13,873 bases of DNA from NCBI GenBank assembly GCA_904420055.1, contig CAJFTV010000044.1:1-13873 (forward strand), in the 5' to 3' direction. This DNA is from Candidatus Alloscillospira gallinarum (GTDB lineage Bacteria > Bacillota > Clostridia > Oscillospirales > Oscillospiraceae). The position numbers and the translations under genes were made by a program. The notes under the pieces were generated by a model. It was not told the origin of the DNA. It made no database searches and worked only from the letters and a program-made list of their open reading frames with translations. Positions 1 to 7,759 of the stretch are shown here, one piece after another; the stretch's first letter is position 1, and the number at the start of each line of letters is the position of its first letter.

Positions 1-24
1 AATGCAACAGTTTTTTCAACTTTT

Positions 25-3000
25 TTAAACTTCTACTGTAAGTCCGCCGTGGAAGAAATACAGGTATGTATTTCTCACCTTTTTTCCCGTTATTTTTTCC
101 AGCGCACGGGCGTATAGTCGCACCTGATTTACATATCCCGCCGTCTTTTCTTCCAGATTTTTTTCAGTTATATAGTCGGACTTGAAGTCGATTATACTTA
201 TCTCGCCGTCCTCCTCCATATAGCAGTCCACAACACCCTGAAGCAGAACCTCGTCCTCCGCTTCTGTAGAAAACAGCGTATCTGCTGGAACCATGAGAGA
301 GAATTTAAATTCCCGCCGGACATTTTTACAGCCCAGCACTCGCTGTCCCAGCTCTGACCTGAAAAATCCCAGGATTTTTTCCGGGTCTACGGCCTCCGCC
401 TGCCTTGCACTCAGATAATTTTTATCTCTGAGCCTTGTAAGCTCTTTCATGATTTCCTGCACAGTACCACACCTGTAATAGTCAATATACTGCATCGCAG
501 TGTGAATTGCCGTGCCCCGCTCCGTCCCGGTGAGGGGCCTGTCCCCCTGGATAAACGACGGCCTTTTCACCTTTCCCATGTGTGAAGGGGTCATAGGTAC
601 CGCATCCTCACTCACCTCCGGGTCAAGAGCTTTTCCCTTGAGCTCCGTCGCCGTAACCTTTGACGGTATGAGGTGTGAGCTTTCAAATGGATAACTGTAG
701 CTTATCTTCTCCTTAATATTCTCAATTATGTATGCATTCTTTTCAGGCGTGGTGTCACACTCCGCCGTCTTAACCGTCTCACCCGACACATGCTCGAACT
801 TTATAAGGCGTATCTTCCAGGGAGTACCGGTATTTGGATTAAACGCGTTTCCGGTCTCGCAGACGCCCGAGAACTCCGGCCTTGTCATGGCCGTTAAGAG
901 CATCCAGTCACCGTAACTCGCCGTGCCGCTGAGTATGGCCGGCTGTGCCGGGTATTCGGCGTCAAGCGCTCTCTTTTCAATCTGCTTTACCGCATCTTTA
1001 TAAGATGTCACCATAATGAGCCTGTTTTTCGCCCTTGTCATTGCGACGTACAGCACGCGCAGCTCCTCTGCCATCATCTCGGAAATAATCCTGCGGCTCA
1101 CCGCCGTTCTCGCCACTGTCGGATACTTTATCCGGCGCTTACGGTCACGCCTGTACAGTCCAATCCCAAGCTCCCGGTGGAAAAGCGCCGGTTTTAAGGT
1201 GTCGGAGGTGTTAAACTTGTGCGCCGTGTCCGCTAAAAACACAATTGGAAACTCAAGTCCCTTTGACTTGTGTATGCTCATAATCCTGACACCGCGGCCG
1301 GAAGATATGTCCTCGCGGGTGATGTTTTCTCCCTGCTCTATCATTGTCCTTATGTGTGCCACAAACCGGAAAAGGCCCTTATATCCGTTTGCCTCAAACC
1401 TTCTGGCGTAATCGCTCAGGATTATAAGATTTTCCTCTTTCTCGCTCCCGCCGTCAAGGGCAGCCATTATCCCCCAGAAACCTGTTCTGTTATATATCAG
1501 CCAGAGAAGCTTTTCCACAGTTATACTGCCGGCGGCCCGGCGGAAGTAGTCAAGCTCTTGTAAAAACCTGTCGCACTTGGAGTCTTCCTCCCGGCGCTTT
1601 AAAAGCGCATTGTACATTCCCCCGTCACGGTCGCACACGTGTATTTCAACGAGCTCATCTTCCGTAAAGCCGTAGACAGGGCTCCTCAGCACCGCAATCA
1701 GAGGTATATCCTGCCGCGGGTTGTCAATCACCGCGAGAAAAGAGATGGCAAGTGAAACCTCATAGCACCGAAAAAAGTCCACGTCAGATGGTAGCTCTAC
1801 AGGTATCCCCAGCCTGTCAAGCTGCAAAGCGTACTGCCACGCCCTGTTTTTGACTGAGCGCAGAAGTATCGCCACGTCACCGTATTCTGCCCGCCTGAGG
1901 CCGCCTGAGCCATCGGGTATCATGGTGCCGCCCTCAATAATCTCTCTTATCCTTCCGGCGACAAACTCCGCCTCCGCCTCGTACGTATCTGTGCCGCTCT
2001 CGTCCTGAGAGAGGTCCAGAATACAGTACTCCACCTTTTCGTCCTCCGTCTCCGGATTTCCGGCGCCGTAGTTTAACGCCTCCCTGTCTGTATAGTCCAT
2101 CTCTCCGAACTGTTTGGACATGAGGTTTTTAAATGTGTAGTTTACCGCCTCCAAAATCTCCCTGTCTGAGCGGAAATTCATTGGAAGGATTACCTTTGAC
2201 GGCGTATTTATATCATCTGTATAGTCGGCATAGGTGTTATATTTTTTCAGAAATATCCTTGGGTCAGCCATTCTGAAACGATAAATCGACTGCTTCACAT
2301 CACCAACCATGAAAATATTTTTTCCCTCTTTTGACACCGCCCCAAATATGAGTTCCTGGACCTCGTTCACGTCCTGATACTCGTCCACCAGGACTTCCCT
2401 GTACCGCAGGGCTATGTTTTCCGCCGCCGGCGTAGGTGCTCCCTTTTCAAAGTCAAAAAGAAGCTGCGCCGTCAGATGCTCCTGGTCGGAAAAGTCTATT
2501 ATTCCTCTCTGGCGCTTGGCCTTTTTGTATGCCGCGTCAAAATCCATTAACAGCTCCAAAAATCCCAGTGTCTCCGGTTTTGTATCTTCCAAATCCGACA
2601 GCAGCTCCGCTGATGTGCCGTCGAGTCGGGACACTGCTTTCTCCATTGCCTCCCTGCACTTTTTCCTGACGGCCTTAAACTCCTCATACCCCTTTACATT
2701 CTTCGGTCTGGGAAACGGGATTTCCCTGCATGAGTACGCCACGTCCCAGCCCTTGGCAAGAGCCTCTTTCAGATTTTTCAGTCCCTCAACTGTCGCGGAA
2801 AAACTGTCGCCGTAGGCCTTCATCATGTCGGGGTGGACGGCCATATCCTCAAGCGCAGTCCGCATTCTCTTATACCAGTACTCACAGGAGACATATATCC
2901 CGTCGAGTATCTCCCGGCCCCAGGTCGTATCTCCAACATCTGTAACGCAGTCAAAATTAAGATTTTGCTTCTGCTCCTCAACCCATTTTTCAGGCGACAC

Positions 3001-3564
3001 ATGGCTCTGGAGCTTGCTATATGCGTCCAGCACAGCGTCGGTCAGTTTGCCGTCGCCTCTCGCCTCAGACATAAGCCGGGCGATGGCGCTGAAGTTTATG
3101 TCTTTCTCAATGTTCTCGTATTTTTCCTCTATCAGGCGCTCTAAAACCTGTCCGCGGAGGATAGCTGCCTCCGCCTCGTCCGCCACGCGGAACTCCGGAG
3201 GCAGACCGATAACATGTGCATTTTCCCGGAGAAGCTCCGTGCAAAAACTGTGTATTGTACTTATATTCGCCTTGAGGCACAGTACCGTCTGCCGGCGCAG
3301 GTGCCGGTTCCCCGGCTCTGAGGCTATACGGCGGTTAATCTCCCGGAGTATCTTGCTTTTAAGCTCAGCCGCCGCCGCCTTTGTGTATGTTATAATCAGA
3401 AAATCCGTTATGTCGGCGTGAATTTCTTCGCTTGTTATCTGCCGCAGCAGGCGCTGCACCAGAACAAAAGTCTTTCCTGAGCCGGCCGCCGCGGACACAA
3501 GCAGCGCATTTCCACTGGCATTCACAGCCTGTGCCTGTTCAGTTGTCAGCTTTAGCGTCTCCAC
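25..3564 (-). CDS. addA: AddAB helicase-nuclease, subunit A
   Basis: AddA is the helicase subunit of the cytoplasmic AddAB complex. It unwinds DNA from double-strand ends, and its C-terminal nuclease cuts one strand, feeding RecA-dependent repair. The 1179-residue protein shows the superfamily 1 helicase motifs in order: a Q-motif region near residues 8-12, Walker A AAAGSGKT at 25-32, Walker B LVDEYQD at 392-398, GDVKQSIYRFR at 421-431, NFRS at 463-466, and later SIHKSKGLEF and VAMTRAK. The RecB-family nuclease lies at the end, with D1113, D1126 and K1128 (IIDFKS) and the downstream QxxxY at Q1147/Y1151, so both activities look intact. Length matches the family (about 1200 residues). The start is GTG at 3564, set by an AAGGAGG site at 3574-3580 with a 9-base spacer inside the end of addB. 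The 26-base overlap with addB implies co-transcription and probable translational coupling. No terminator is visible in the 24 bases left after the stop. Confidence 0.97.
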   Translation of the reverse strand: METLKLTTEQAQAVNASGNALLVSAAAGSGKTFVLVQRLLRQITSEEIHADITDFLIITYTKAAAAELKSKILREINRRIASEPGNRHLRRQTVLCLKANISTIHSFCTELLRENAHVIGLPPEFRVADEAEAAILRGQVLERLIEEKYENIEKDINFSAIARLMSEARGDGKLTDAVLDAYSKLQSHVSPEKWVEEQKQNLNFDCVTDVGDTTWGREILDGIYVSCEYWYKRMRTALEDMAVHPDMMKAYGDSFSATVEGLKNLKEALAKGWDVAYSCREIPFPRPKNVKGYEEFKAVRKKCREAMEKAVSRLDGTSAELLSDLEDTKPETLGFLELLMDFDAAYKKAKRQRGIIDFSDQEHLTAQLLFDFEKGAPTPAAENIALRYREVLVDEYQDVNEVQELIFGAVSKEGKNIFMVGDVKQSIYRFRMADPRIFLKKYNTYADYTDDINTPSKVILPMNFRSDREILEAVNYTFKNLMSKQFGEMDYTDREALNYGAGNPETEDEKVEYCILDLSQDESGTDTYEAEAEFVAGRIREIIEGGTMIPDGSGGLRRAEYGDVAILLRSVKNRAWQYALQLDRLGIPVELPSDVDFFRCYEVSLAISFLAVIDNPRQDIPLIAVLRSPVYGFTEDELVEIHVCDRDGGMYNALLKRREEDSKCDRFLQELDYFRRAAGSITVEKLLWLIYNRTGFWGIMAALDGGSEKEENLIILSDYARRFEANGYKGLFRFVAHIRTMIEQGENITREDISSGRGVRIMSIHKSKGLEFPIVFLADTAHKFNTSDTLKPALFHRELGIGLYRRDRKRRIKYPTVARTAVSRRIISEMMAEELRVLYVAMTRAKNRLIMVTSYKDAVKQIEKRALDAEYPAQPAILSGTASYGDWMLLTAMTRPEFSGVCETGNAFNPNTGTPWKIRLIKFEHVSGETVKTAECDTTPEKNAYIIENIKEKISYSYPFESSHLIPSKVTATELKGKALDPEVSEDAVPMTPSHMGKVKRPSFIQGDRPLTGTERGTAIHTAMQYIDYYRCGTVQEIMKELTRLRDKNYLSARQAEAVDPEKILGFFRSELGQRVLGCKNVRREFKFSLMVPADTLFSTEAEDEVLLQGVVDCYMEEDGEISIIDFKSDYITEKNLEEKTAGYVNQVRLYARALEKITGKKVRNTYLYFFHGGLTVEV

Positions 3565-6500
3565 CGCCGTGCACCTCCTTTTCCATCTTCTCCCACACCT
3601 CAGGTGCGGTCAGCTTTTTCAGCCACCGGGGGCCCTGTCCCTCCTGCTCGTCAAAGTGGCAGACATCGTAGAAATCGCAGTAGTGACAGGCGTTTTCCGC
3701 CTGATTTTTATAATACGGGTCTGCAAGAATATCACCGTTTAAAATCTCTCTTCCCATCTGTGCAAGCACCTTGTCAATGTGTTTTGAAAGTGTGCCAAGC
3801 CGTGCAATTCCGGCGATGCTGTCCCCGGCATACTGTCCGTCCTTTGTTATTTTAACCGGAAGATAGCGAGGCTCTTCTCCATTTTCCATGGCGCCCAGCA
3901 CCTCACTGTCGTCCAAAAGCAGTCCCGTGCGGCGCATGCTTTTTATGCGCTCTTTTTTAAGTTCCTCAGGAGATATGTTCCGGGACTGGGAGAGTATCAC
4001 CTCCCGCGCCGGAGTATACAGAACTCCCGCCGGGACGACCTCCATACCGTATCTCTGACTTCCAAGCTTTTCCAGTGCAAAAAGATATATGAGCATCTGC
4101 ATTCCCATACCGTACCACACATCGGAGAGGCTGAAAGTCTTTATTCCCGTCTTATAGTCCACAACCTTCACATACAGCTTTCTGTCATGCACCCAGCCGT
4201 CAACTCTGTCCACAACTCCCCGGACAGACAGACTTACGCCGTCCTCCTCAATTTCATATGGCGGCAGCTCGCCGCTCCGTGAAAAGTCAAGCTCAAAATC
4301 AATCGGCTGAAAATCAGACGTTCTCAGCTCCTCTGCCATATTCAGCACAATGGAGACGGCGTCCTCCTTAAGGACGTTAAACAGGTACCTAAACCGTGCA
4401 CTCTTGTCCTCCATATCCATGAGGCTGTCGTGTACAAACTCGTCCACATATTTCTCCGTAAGCCGCACGCACAAATCATCGTCAGCGTTTTTAAATCCAC
4501 CGCGGGCCTTGACCTCCCGCGTGACATTCTCAAGTATGTAGTGCATGAATGTACCGATTACCGAGGCGTCAAATTTTGCCGGCACCCTCGGCTTTGCCCC
4601 AAGGCCGTAGCGCATAAAATATGAAAACTGGCAGGAGGCGAATTTATCCACACGGGAGGCCGTCAGCGACAGTTTATCACCGTATAGCCTCTTGGCCGTC
4701 TCCGGTGTAAGCTTAACACCCGTACTATGGGAAAGCGTCTTTAAAACCCGCCCATAGCGCTCACAAAACTCAGCGTCTCCGGAAAACACGTCATATGCCG
4801 CGCCGGATATTTCCCCGCCTGCCTCTCTGTATGACAGTGCAAGCTCACGGCACGGAGTCTCAGCCTCCGTCATATCCGTCTCCTTGTCCGCCTGCACCGG
4901 ATTTAAGGAAAACATTCCGGCAAGGCTCAGGACAATTTCCGCCGGCTCCGCGCCTCCGCCCGATACGCCAAATGCCGGGTACATTACCGTTATGCTCTCT
5001 CTTGCCTGAGTAAACAGCTTATACACTGCTGAAACATCTCCAAAAAGCCTCTCGTCCGGATTTTGGGGCATATTTATGTCAAGAGATATCAGCTGGCGGC
5101 ACTCGGCGTCAGAAAACACTCCCGCAGCCGGCGACACCTTAGGTATCGCGCCGTCTACCGCTCCCAATACAATAAGGTGTTTTATCTCCCGGCTGCCAAT
5201 TCTGTCAATGCCGCCAAATACGACGCTGTCCACGCTTGTCGGAATTGCACCCATGTCGTACTTGGACAGGAGCAGCTCAAGCCGGTAAAGGAATTCCTCC
5301 GCACGCGACTCACATTCCCCGGCAGTGCTGTAATACTGTTCAAACGCACCCGTCAGTATCTCGCCGAGCTGCCGGAGCTTTTCTGCCTCCTCCGCCTCAT
5401 TCATCTGCCGCAGGCGCTCTGCCTCCTCCTCAAGCCTCTCATATATGCCGGTCTCCTCTATAAAGCCGTAAAGGACAGTCAGCCGTTCTCCGTCGGTTGA
5501 GGCCCCCTGCATATCTGTCTCAAGCTTTCTGAGCGGCCGCGCGGCACGGCGGCGTATATCGTTTATTTTTTCAAGCACAGCCTCGTCAGCCGGCGCGCCG
5601 TAACCGCCGGGGCTCAGGCTCCACTCCTCATCGCGATACCACATAGAGCCGCGGATATTCCACATTATGACATAATTTTCCAGTACATCGCACTCCTCCG
5701 GGGATATGGGTGAATAACCGGTCTTAAGGTACGAAAACACACTGTCATAGTCCCAGCCGGACATAACTGCCCTTAACGCAGAGGTAATTGCCAAAACCGG
5801 CGGCATGGTGAGAATATCCGTCTTTACATTCCGGTAAACCGGCACGCCGTATTTTTCAAACACACTGTCGGCAATACTGCCGTACCCCTCGCTGTCACAG
5901 GCGGCGACCGCGATATCGCGAAATCTCGCTCCCCCCCGCACACGCCGCAGTATCTCCGCCGCAGCGGCAGAACACTCCTCAATCGGGTCACGGCAGGAGA
6001 TAATTTTTATACGCTCAGCATTCCCGTCAAAAACCGGTGTTCCCGGTGAAAACAGGCCCGCCTCCAAAAACCGAAGCTCCTCCGGCCTTCCTGACATACA
6101 CTCCGCCATGTGCTCTGTACGGTATTTTATTCCCCTGCGCTCCGCCATATCTGAAATTATGGAAAACGCCTTCCTCTGTTTTGCAAACACGTGCTCCCTT
6201 TCAAGCCCGCCGTCCCAGGTGAGGCATATGGTTATATCGCAGTCTTTTTCAATCAGCTTTTCAATTACCGCGTACTGCTGTCCGGTAAAATCGTCAAAGC
6301 CATCAATCCAAATGTGCCCGCCGCAACCGAACGTGCTTTCAGGCAGCAGCTCCGCCAAGCGGCTGAGGCGGTCCTCCGGGTCCTTTACATCGCTTTTCAG
6401 CAGGCCCCAGTACACCTCCAGGATATCCGCCACGTCCAAAAGCTTGCCTTTAAGCGACGCACTAACCCTGTCCGATGCCTCTCTCAGCATCTCTGCCGTT

Positions 6501-6895
6501 ATACAGGCGTTTTTCATCTGCTTTGCGGTGTCAATCATCTGGGATATGAACTGCACGTTTCCTGCAATTGCACGGCCTGTCTTAAGCCCCGACGACGCGA
6601 TGTCCAGCGCCCGGGACATCACAAGCACGCGCCCTGCCTCGTCTATGAACCTGTCTCCCATGCCGCCAAGTTCGGAAAAAACCCTGACGCACAGGCGGGA
6701 AAAGCTGAGCACCTCTCCATAAAGGCTCAGGCTGTCGCCGCATGCCTGACAGAGTATGCGCTCCGCCTCATGGGAGTACTGCTCCGGCACTATAAGATAC
6801 AGCCCCCCTGTACCGCTTTGAGTGCAGGCACTTATTTCATTTAAAATCCGTCCCGTCTTGCCGGAACCGGCCCTTCCAAGTAAAAATCTCAGCAT
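3539..6895 (-). CDS. addB: AddAB helicase-nuclease, subunit B
   Basis: AddB is the partner of AddA. In the characterised Bacillus complex it carries the second nuclease, recognises Chi and holds an iron-sulfur cluster; those roles are family knowledge. The 1118-residue protein has an N-terminal Walker A GRAGSGKT at residues 7-14, a degenerate helicase-like middle and a C-terminal RecB-type nuclease with H785, D899, D913 and K915 (VVDYKTG) and Q933/Y937. The four cysteines expected to bind the 4Fe-4S cluster are all present: C755 ahead of the nuclease core, and C1070, C1073 and C1079 at the end in a CxxCx5C arrangement. The ATG at 6895 has an AGGGAG ribosome binding site six bases upstream, and the protein begins MLRFLLGRAGSGKT, as AddB proteins usually do. 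It is the first large gene of the addBA operon, with a promoter candidate about 150 bases upstream. A run of seven G (5931-5937, coding strand G) lies in frame. Confidence 0.97.
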   Translation of the reverse strand: MLRFLLGRAGSGKTGRILNEISACTQSGTGGLYLIVPEQYSHEAERILCQACGDSLSLYGEVLSFSRLCVRVFSELGGMGDRFIDEAGRVLVMSRALDIASSGLKTGRAIAGNVQFISQMIDTAKQMKNACITAEMLREASDRVSASLKGKLLDVADILEVYWGLLKSDVKDPEDRLSRLAELLPESTFGCGGHIWIDGFDDFTGQQYAVIEKLIEKDCDITICLTWDGGLEREHVFAKQRKAFSIISDMAERRGIKYRTEHMAECMSGRPEELRFLEAGLFSPGTPVFDGNAERIKIISCRDPIEECSAAAAEILRRVRGGARFRDIAVAACDSEGYGSIADSVFEKYGVPVYRNVKTDILTMPPVLAITSALRAVMSGWDYDSVFSYLKTGYSPISPEECDVLENYVIMWNIRGSMWYRDEEWSLSPGGYGAPADEAVLEKINDIRRRAARPLRKLETDMQGASTDGERLTVLYGFIEETGIYERLEEEAERLRQMNEAEEAEKLRQLGEILTGAFEQYYSTAGECESRAEEFLYRLELLLSKYDMGAIPTSVDSVVFGGIDRIGSREIKHLIVLGAVDGAIPKVSPAAGVFSDAECRQLISLDINMPQNPDERLFGDVSAVYKLFTQARESITVMYPAFGVSGGGAEPAEIVLSLAGMFSLNPVQADKETDMTEAETPCRELALSYREAGGEISGAAYDVFSGDAEFCERYGRVLKTLSHSTGVKLTPETAKRLYGDKLSLTASRVDKFASCQFSYFMRYGLGAKPRVPAKFDASVIGTFMHYILENVTREVKARGGFKNADDDLCVRLTEKYVDEFVHDSLMDMEDKSARFRYLFNVLKEDAVSIVLNMAEELRTSDFQPIDFELDFSRSGELPPYEIEEDGVSLSVRGVVDRVDGWVHDRKLYVKVVDYKTGIKTFSLSDVWYGMGMQMLIYLFALEKLGSQRYGMEVVPAGVLYTPAREVILSQSRNISPEELKKERIKSMRRTGLLLDDSEVLGAMENGEEPRYLPVKITKDGQYAGDSIAGIARLGTLSKHIDKVLAQMGREILNGDILADPYYKNQAENACHYCDFYDVCHFDEQEGQGPRWLKKLTAPEVWEKMEKEVHGGGDAKADN

Positions 6896-6896
6896 A

Positions 6897-7019
6897 TTAA
6901 TCTCCCTGAAAGCAGATTTCCGGATAATTTATAATCACGGCCCGGCGGCAGGCGCCTTTTTCCTGTTCAGCCGGCAAACGGCACTCCTGCATGTACCCAT
7001 TTGCAACACCGTCACCCAT
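6897..7019 (-). CDS. possible 40-residue leader ORF ahead of addB
   Basis: A short ATG-started frame of 40 codons ends with TAA one base before the addB start codon, so the addB ribosome binding site lies in its last codons. It begins about 20 bases downstream of the expected transcription start of the addB promoter candidate. Its own ribosome binding site is poor: GGAG sits only three bases from the ATG. The peptide (MGDGVANGYMQECRLPAEQE at its start) has no recognisable domain, signal or membrane segment. It may be a translated leader coupled to addB, or a chance open frame; the position is suggestive but the coding evidence is thin. Confidence 0.2.
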   Translation of the reverse strand: MGDGVANGYMQECRLPAEQEKGACRRAVIINYPEICFQGD

Positions 7020-7046
7020 AAACTCCGGTAAAATTACATTTTTCTT

Positions 7047-7075
7047 ATGATAACATCTTTCGTCCAGTACCACAA
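7047..7075 (-). promoter_or_regulatory. candidate sigma-A promoter for addBA
   Basis: On the minus strand a -35 element TTGTGG (7070-7075) is followed after 17 bases by TATCAT (7047-7052). The -10 is preceded by TGT, giving an extended -10. It lies just downstream of the terminator of the preceding operon and upstream of addB, leaving a leader of about 145 bases. The spacing and extended -10 make it the best promoter in this gap. Confidence 0.6.
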
Positions 7076-7091
7076 TACACCAAAGAACGTC

Positions 7092-7128
7092 CCAAAAACA
7101 GTACACCCGCAAAAAGCGGGTGTACTGT
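7092..7128 (-). terminator. intrinsic terminator after the flavoprotein gene
   Basis: A perfect 13-base-pair inverted repeat (7098-7110 with 7116-7128, core GTACACCCGC) closes a five-base loop. Read on the minus strand it starts four bases after the flavoprotein stop codon and is followed by a run of five T (7094-7098, the first pairing in the stem). The plus-strand side has only a weak T-rich flank, so it most likely ends the spoIIR/ABC-F/flavoprotein transcript. Confidence 0.85.
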
Positions 7129-7132
7129 GACT

Positions 7133-7759
7133 TTATTTTCCGTCCATGAAGTTTGTAAATACCTTGCGCTCCTGCTCCGGCGGAGTGATGCCTGCGCGCT
7201 TGATGCTCTCAATGAGAAATACCATGTTCCTGCCCAGCGCCCTCATAACCTGCAGCCCCTCCAGGTCCTTCTTAACGTCCTCCGGGGAGCTGCCGTGGAC
7301 TGAGTTCCAGTAGGTTGAGGAGACAACCGGCATCTGATTGATAGTGAAGTACTTGTTCAGCCTGTCAAATGCCGCGCTGGCGCCTCCGCGGCGGCAGCTG
7401 ACAACTGCGGCGGCGGGCTTTCCTGCAAAAGCACCGTAGCTGGAGTAAAATATCCTGTCAAGCACGGCACACAGGGTGCCGTTTGCACTGGCGTAATATA
7501 CGGGCGAGCCGATTATTATTCCGTCGGCTGCATACAGCCTGTCGGAGATTTCATTACATACGTCGTCGTCAAAAACACATTTTCTGTCTCTCTTCTCCCC
7601 GCACCTGCCGCAGTCAATGCAGCCCCTCACCGGCTTTGTGCCAAGCTGGATAATCTCCGTCTCTGCGCCCATCTCCTCAATAGCTCCGGCGCACTCTGAA
7701 AGTGCGGTAAAAGTACAGCCGTTTTTGTTTGGGCTCCCGTTTAAAAGCGCGATTTTCAT
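7133..7759 (-). CDS. flavodoxin-fold FMN reductase-like flavoprotein, possible Fe-S type
   Basis: This 208-residue protein belongs to the NADPH-dependent FMN reductase / iron-sulfur flavoprotein group. The phosphate-binding loop of the flavin site is at the N-terminus (LLNGSPNKNGCTFTAL, residues 5-20), and the second flavin-contact segment is GSPVYYASANG. Between them is a cysteine cluster C47-x2-C50-x2-C53-x7-C61, which fits the compact CX2CX2CX4-7C motif described for archaeal iron-sulfur flavoprotein Isf. It may therefore carry a 4Fe-4S cluster next to FMN and act in intracellular electron transfer; electron donor and substrate cannot be read from the sequence. The ATG at 7759 has a strong AAAGGAGG site, and it overlaps the stop of the ABC-F gene as ATGA, so the two are translationally linked. 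It is the last gene of its operon, followed at once by a terminator. Family assignment is firm; the cluster and role are inference. Confidence 0.85.
   Translation of the reverse strand: MKIALLNGSPNKNGCTFTALSECAGAIEEMGAETEIIQLGTKPVRGCIDCGRCGEKRDRKCVFDDDVCNEISDRLYAADGIIIGSPVYYASANGTLCAVLDRIFYSSYGAFAGKPAAAVVSCRRGGASAAFDRLNKYFTINQMPVVSSTYWNSVHGSSPEDVKKDLEGLQVMRALGRNMVFLIESIKRAGITPPEQERKVFTNFMDGK

Noticed and set aside
5931..5937. Run of seven G on the addB coding strand as a possible phase-variable tract
   Set aside because: It is short, in frame, and in a housekeeping gene where switching would make little sense.
512..6844. Many plus-strand open frames of 60-217 codons, for example 2825-3421, 6108-6722 and 6191-6844
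   Set aside because: All lie antisense to the firmly identified addA and addB genes, have no recognisable domains, and are the usual result of a G+C-balanced coding strand.
6897..7112. 71-codon minus-strand frame starting with TTG
   Set aside because: Its start lies in the loop of the flavoprotein terminator and upstream of the addB promoter candidate. Only the ATG-started last 40 codons are kept, at low confidence.
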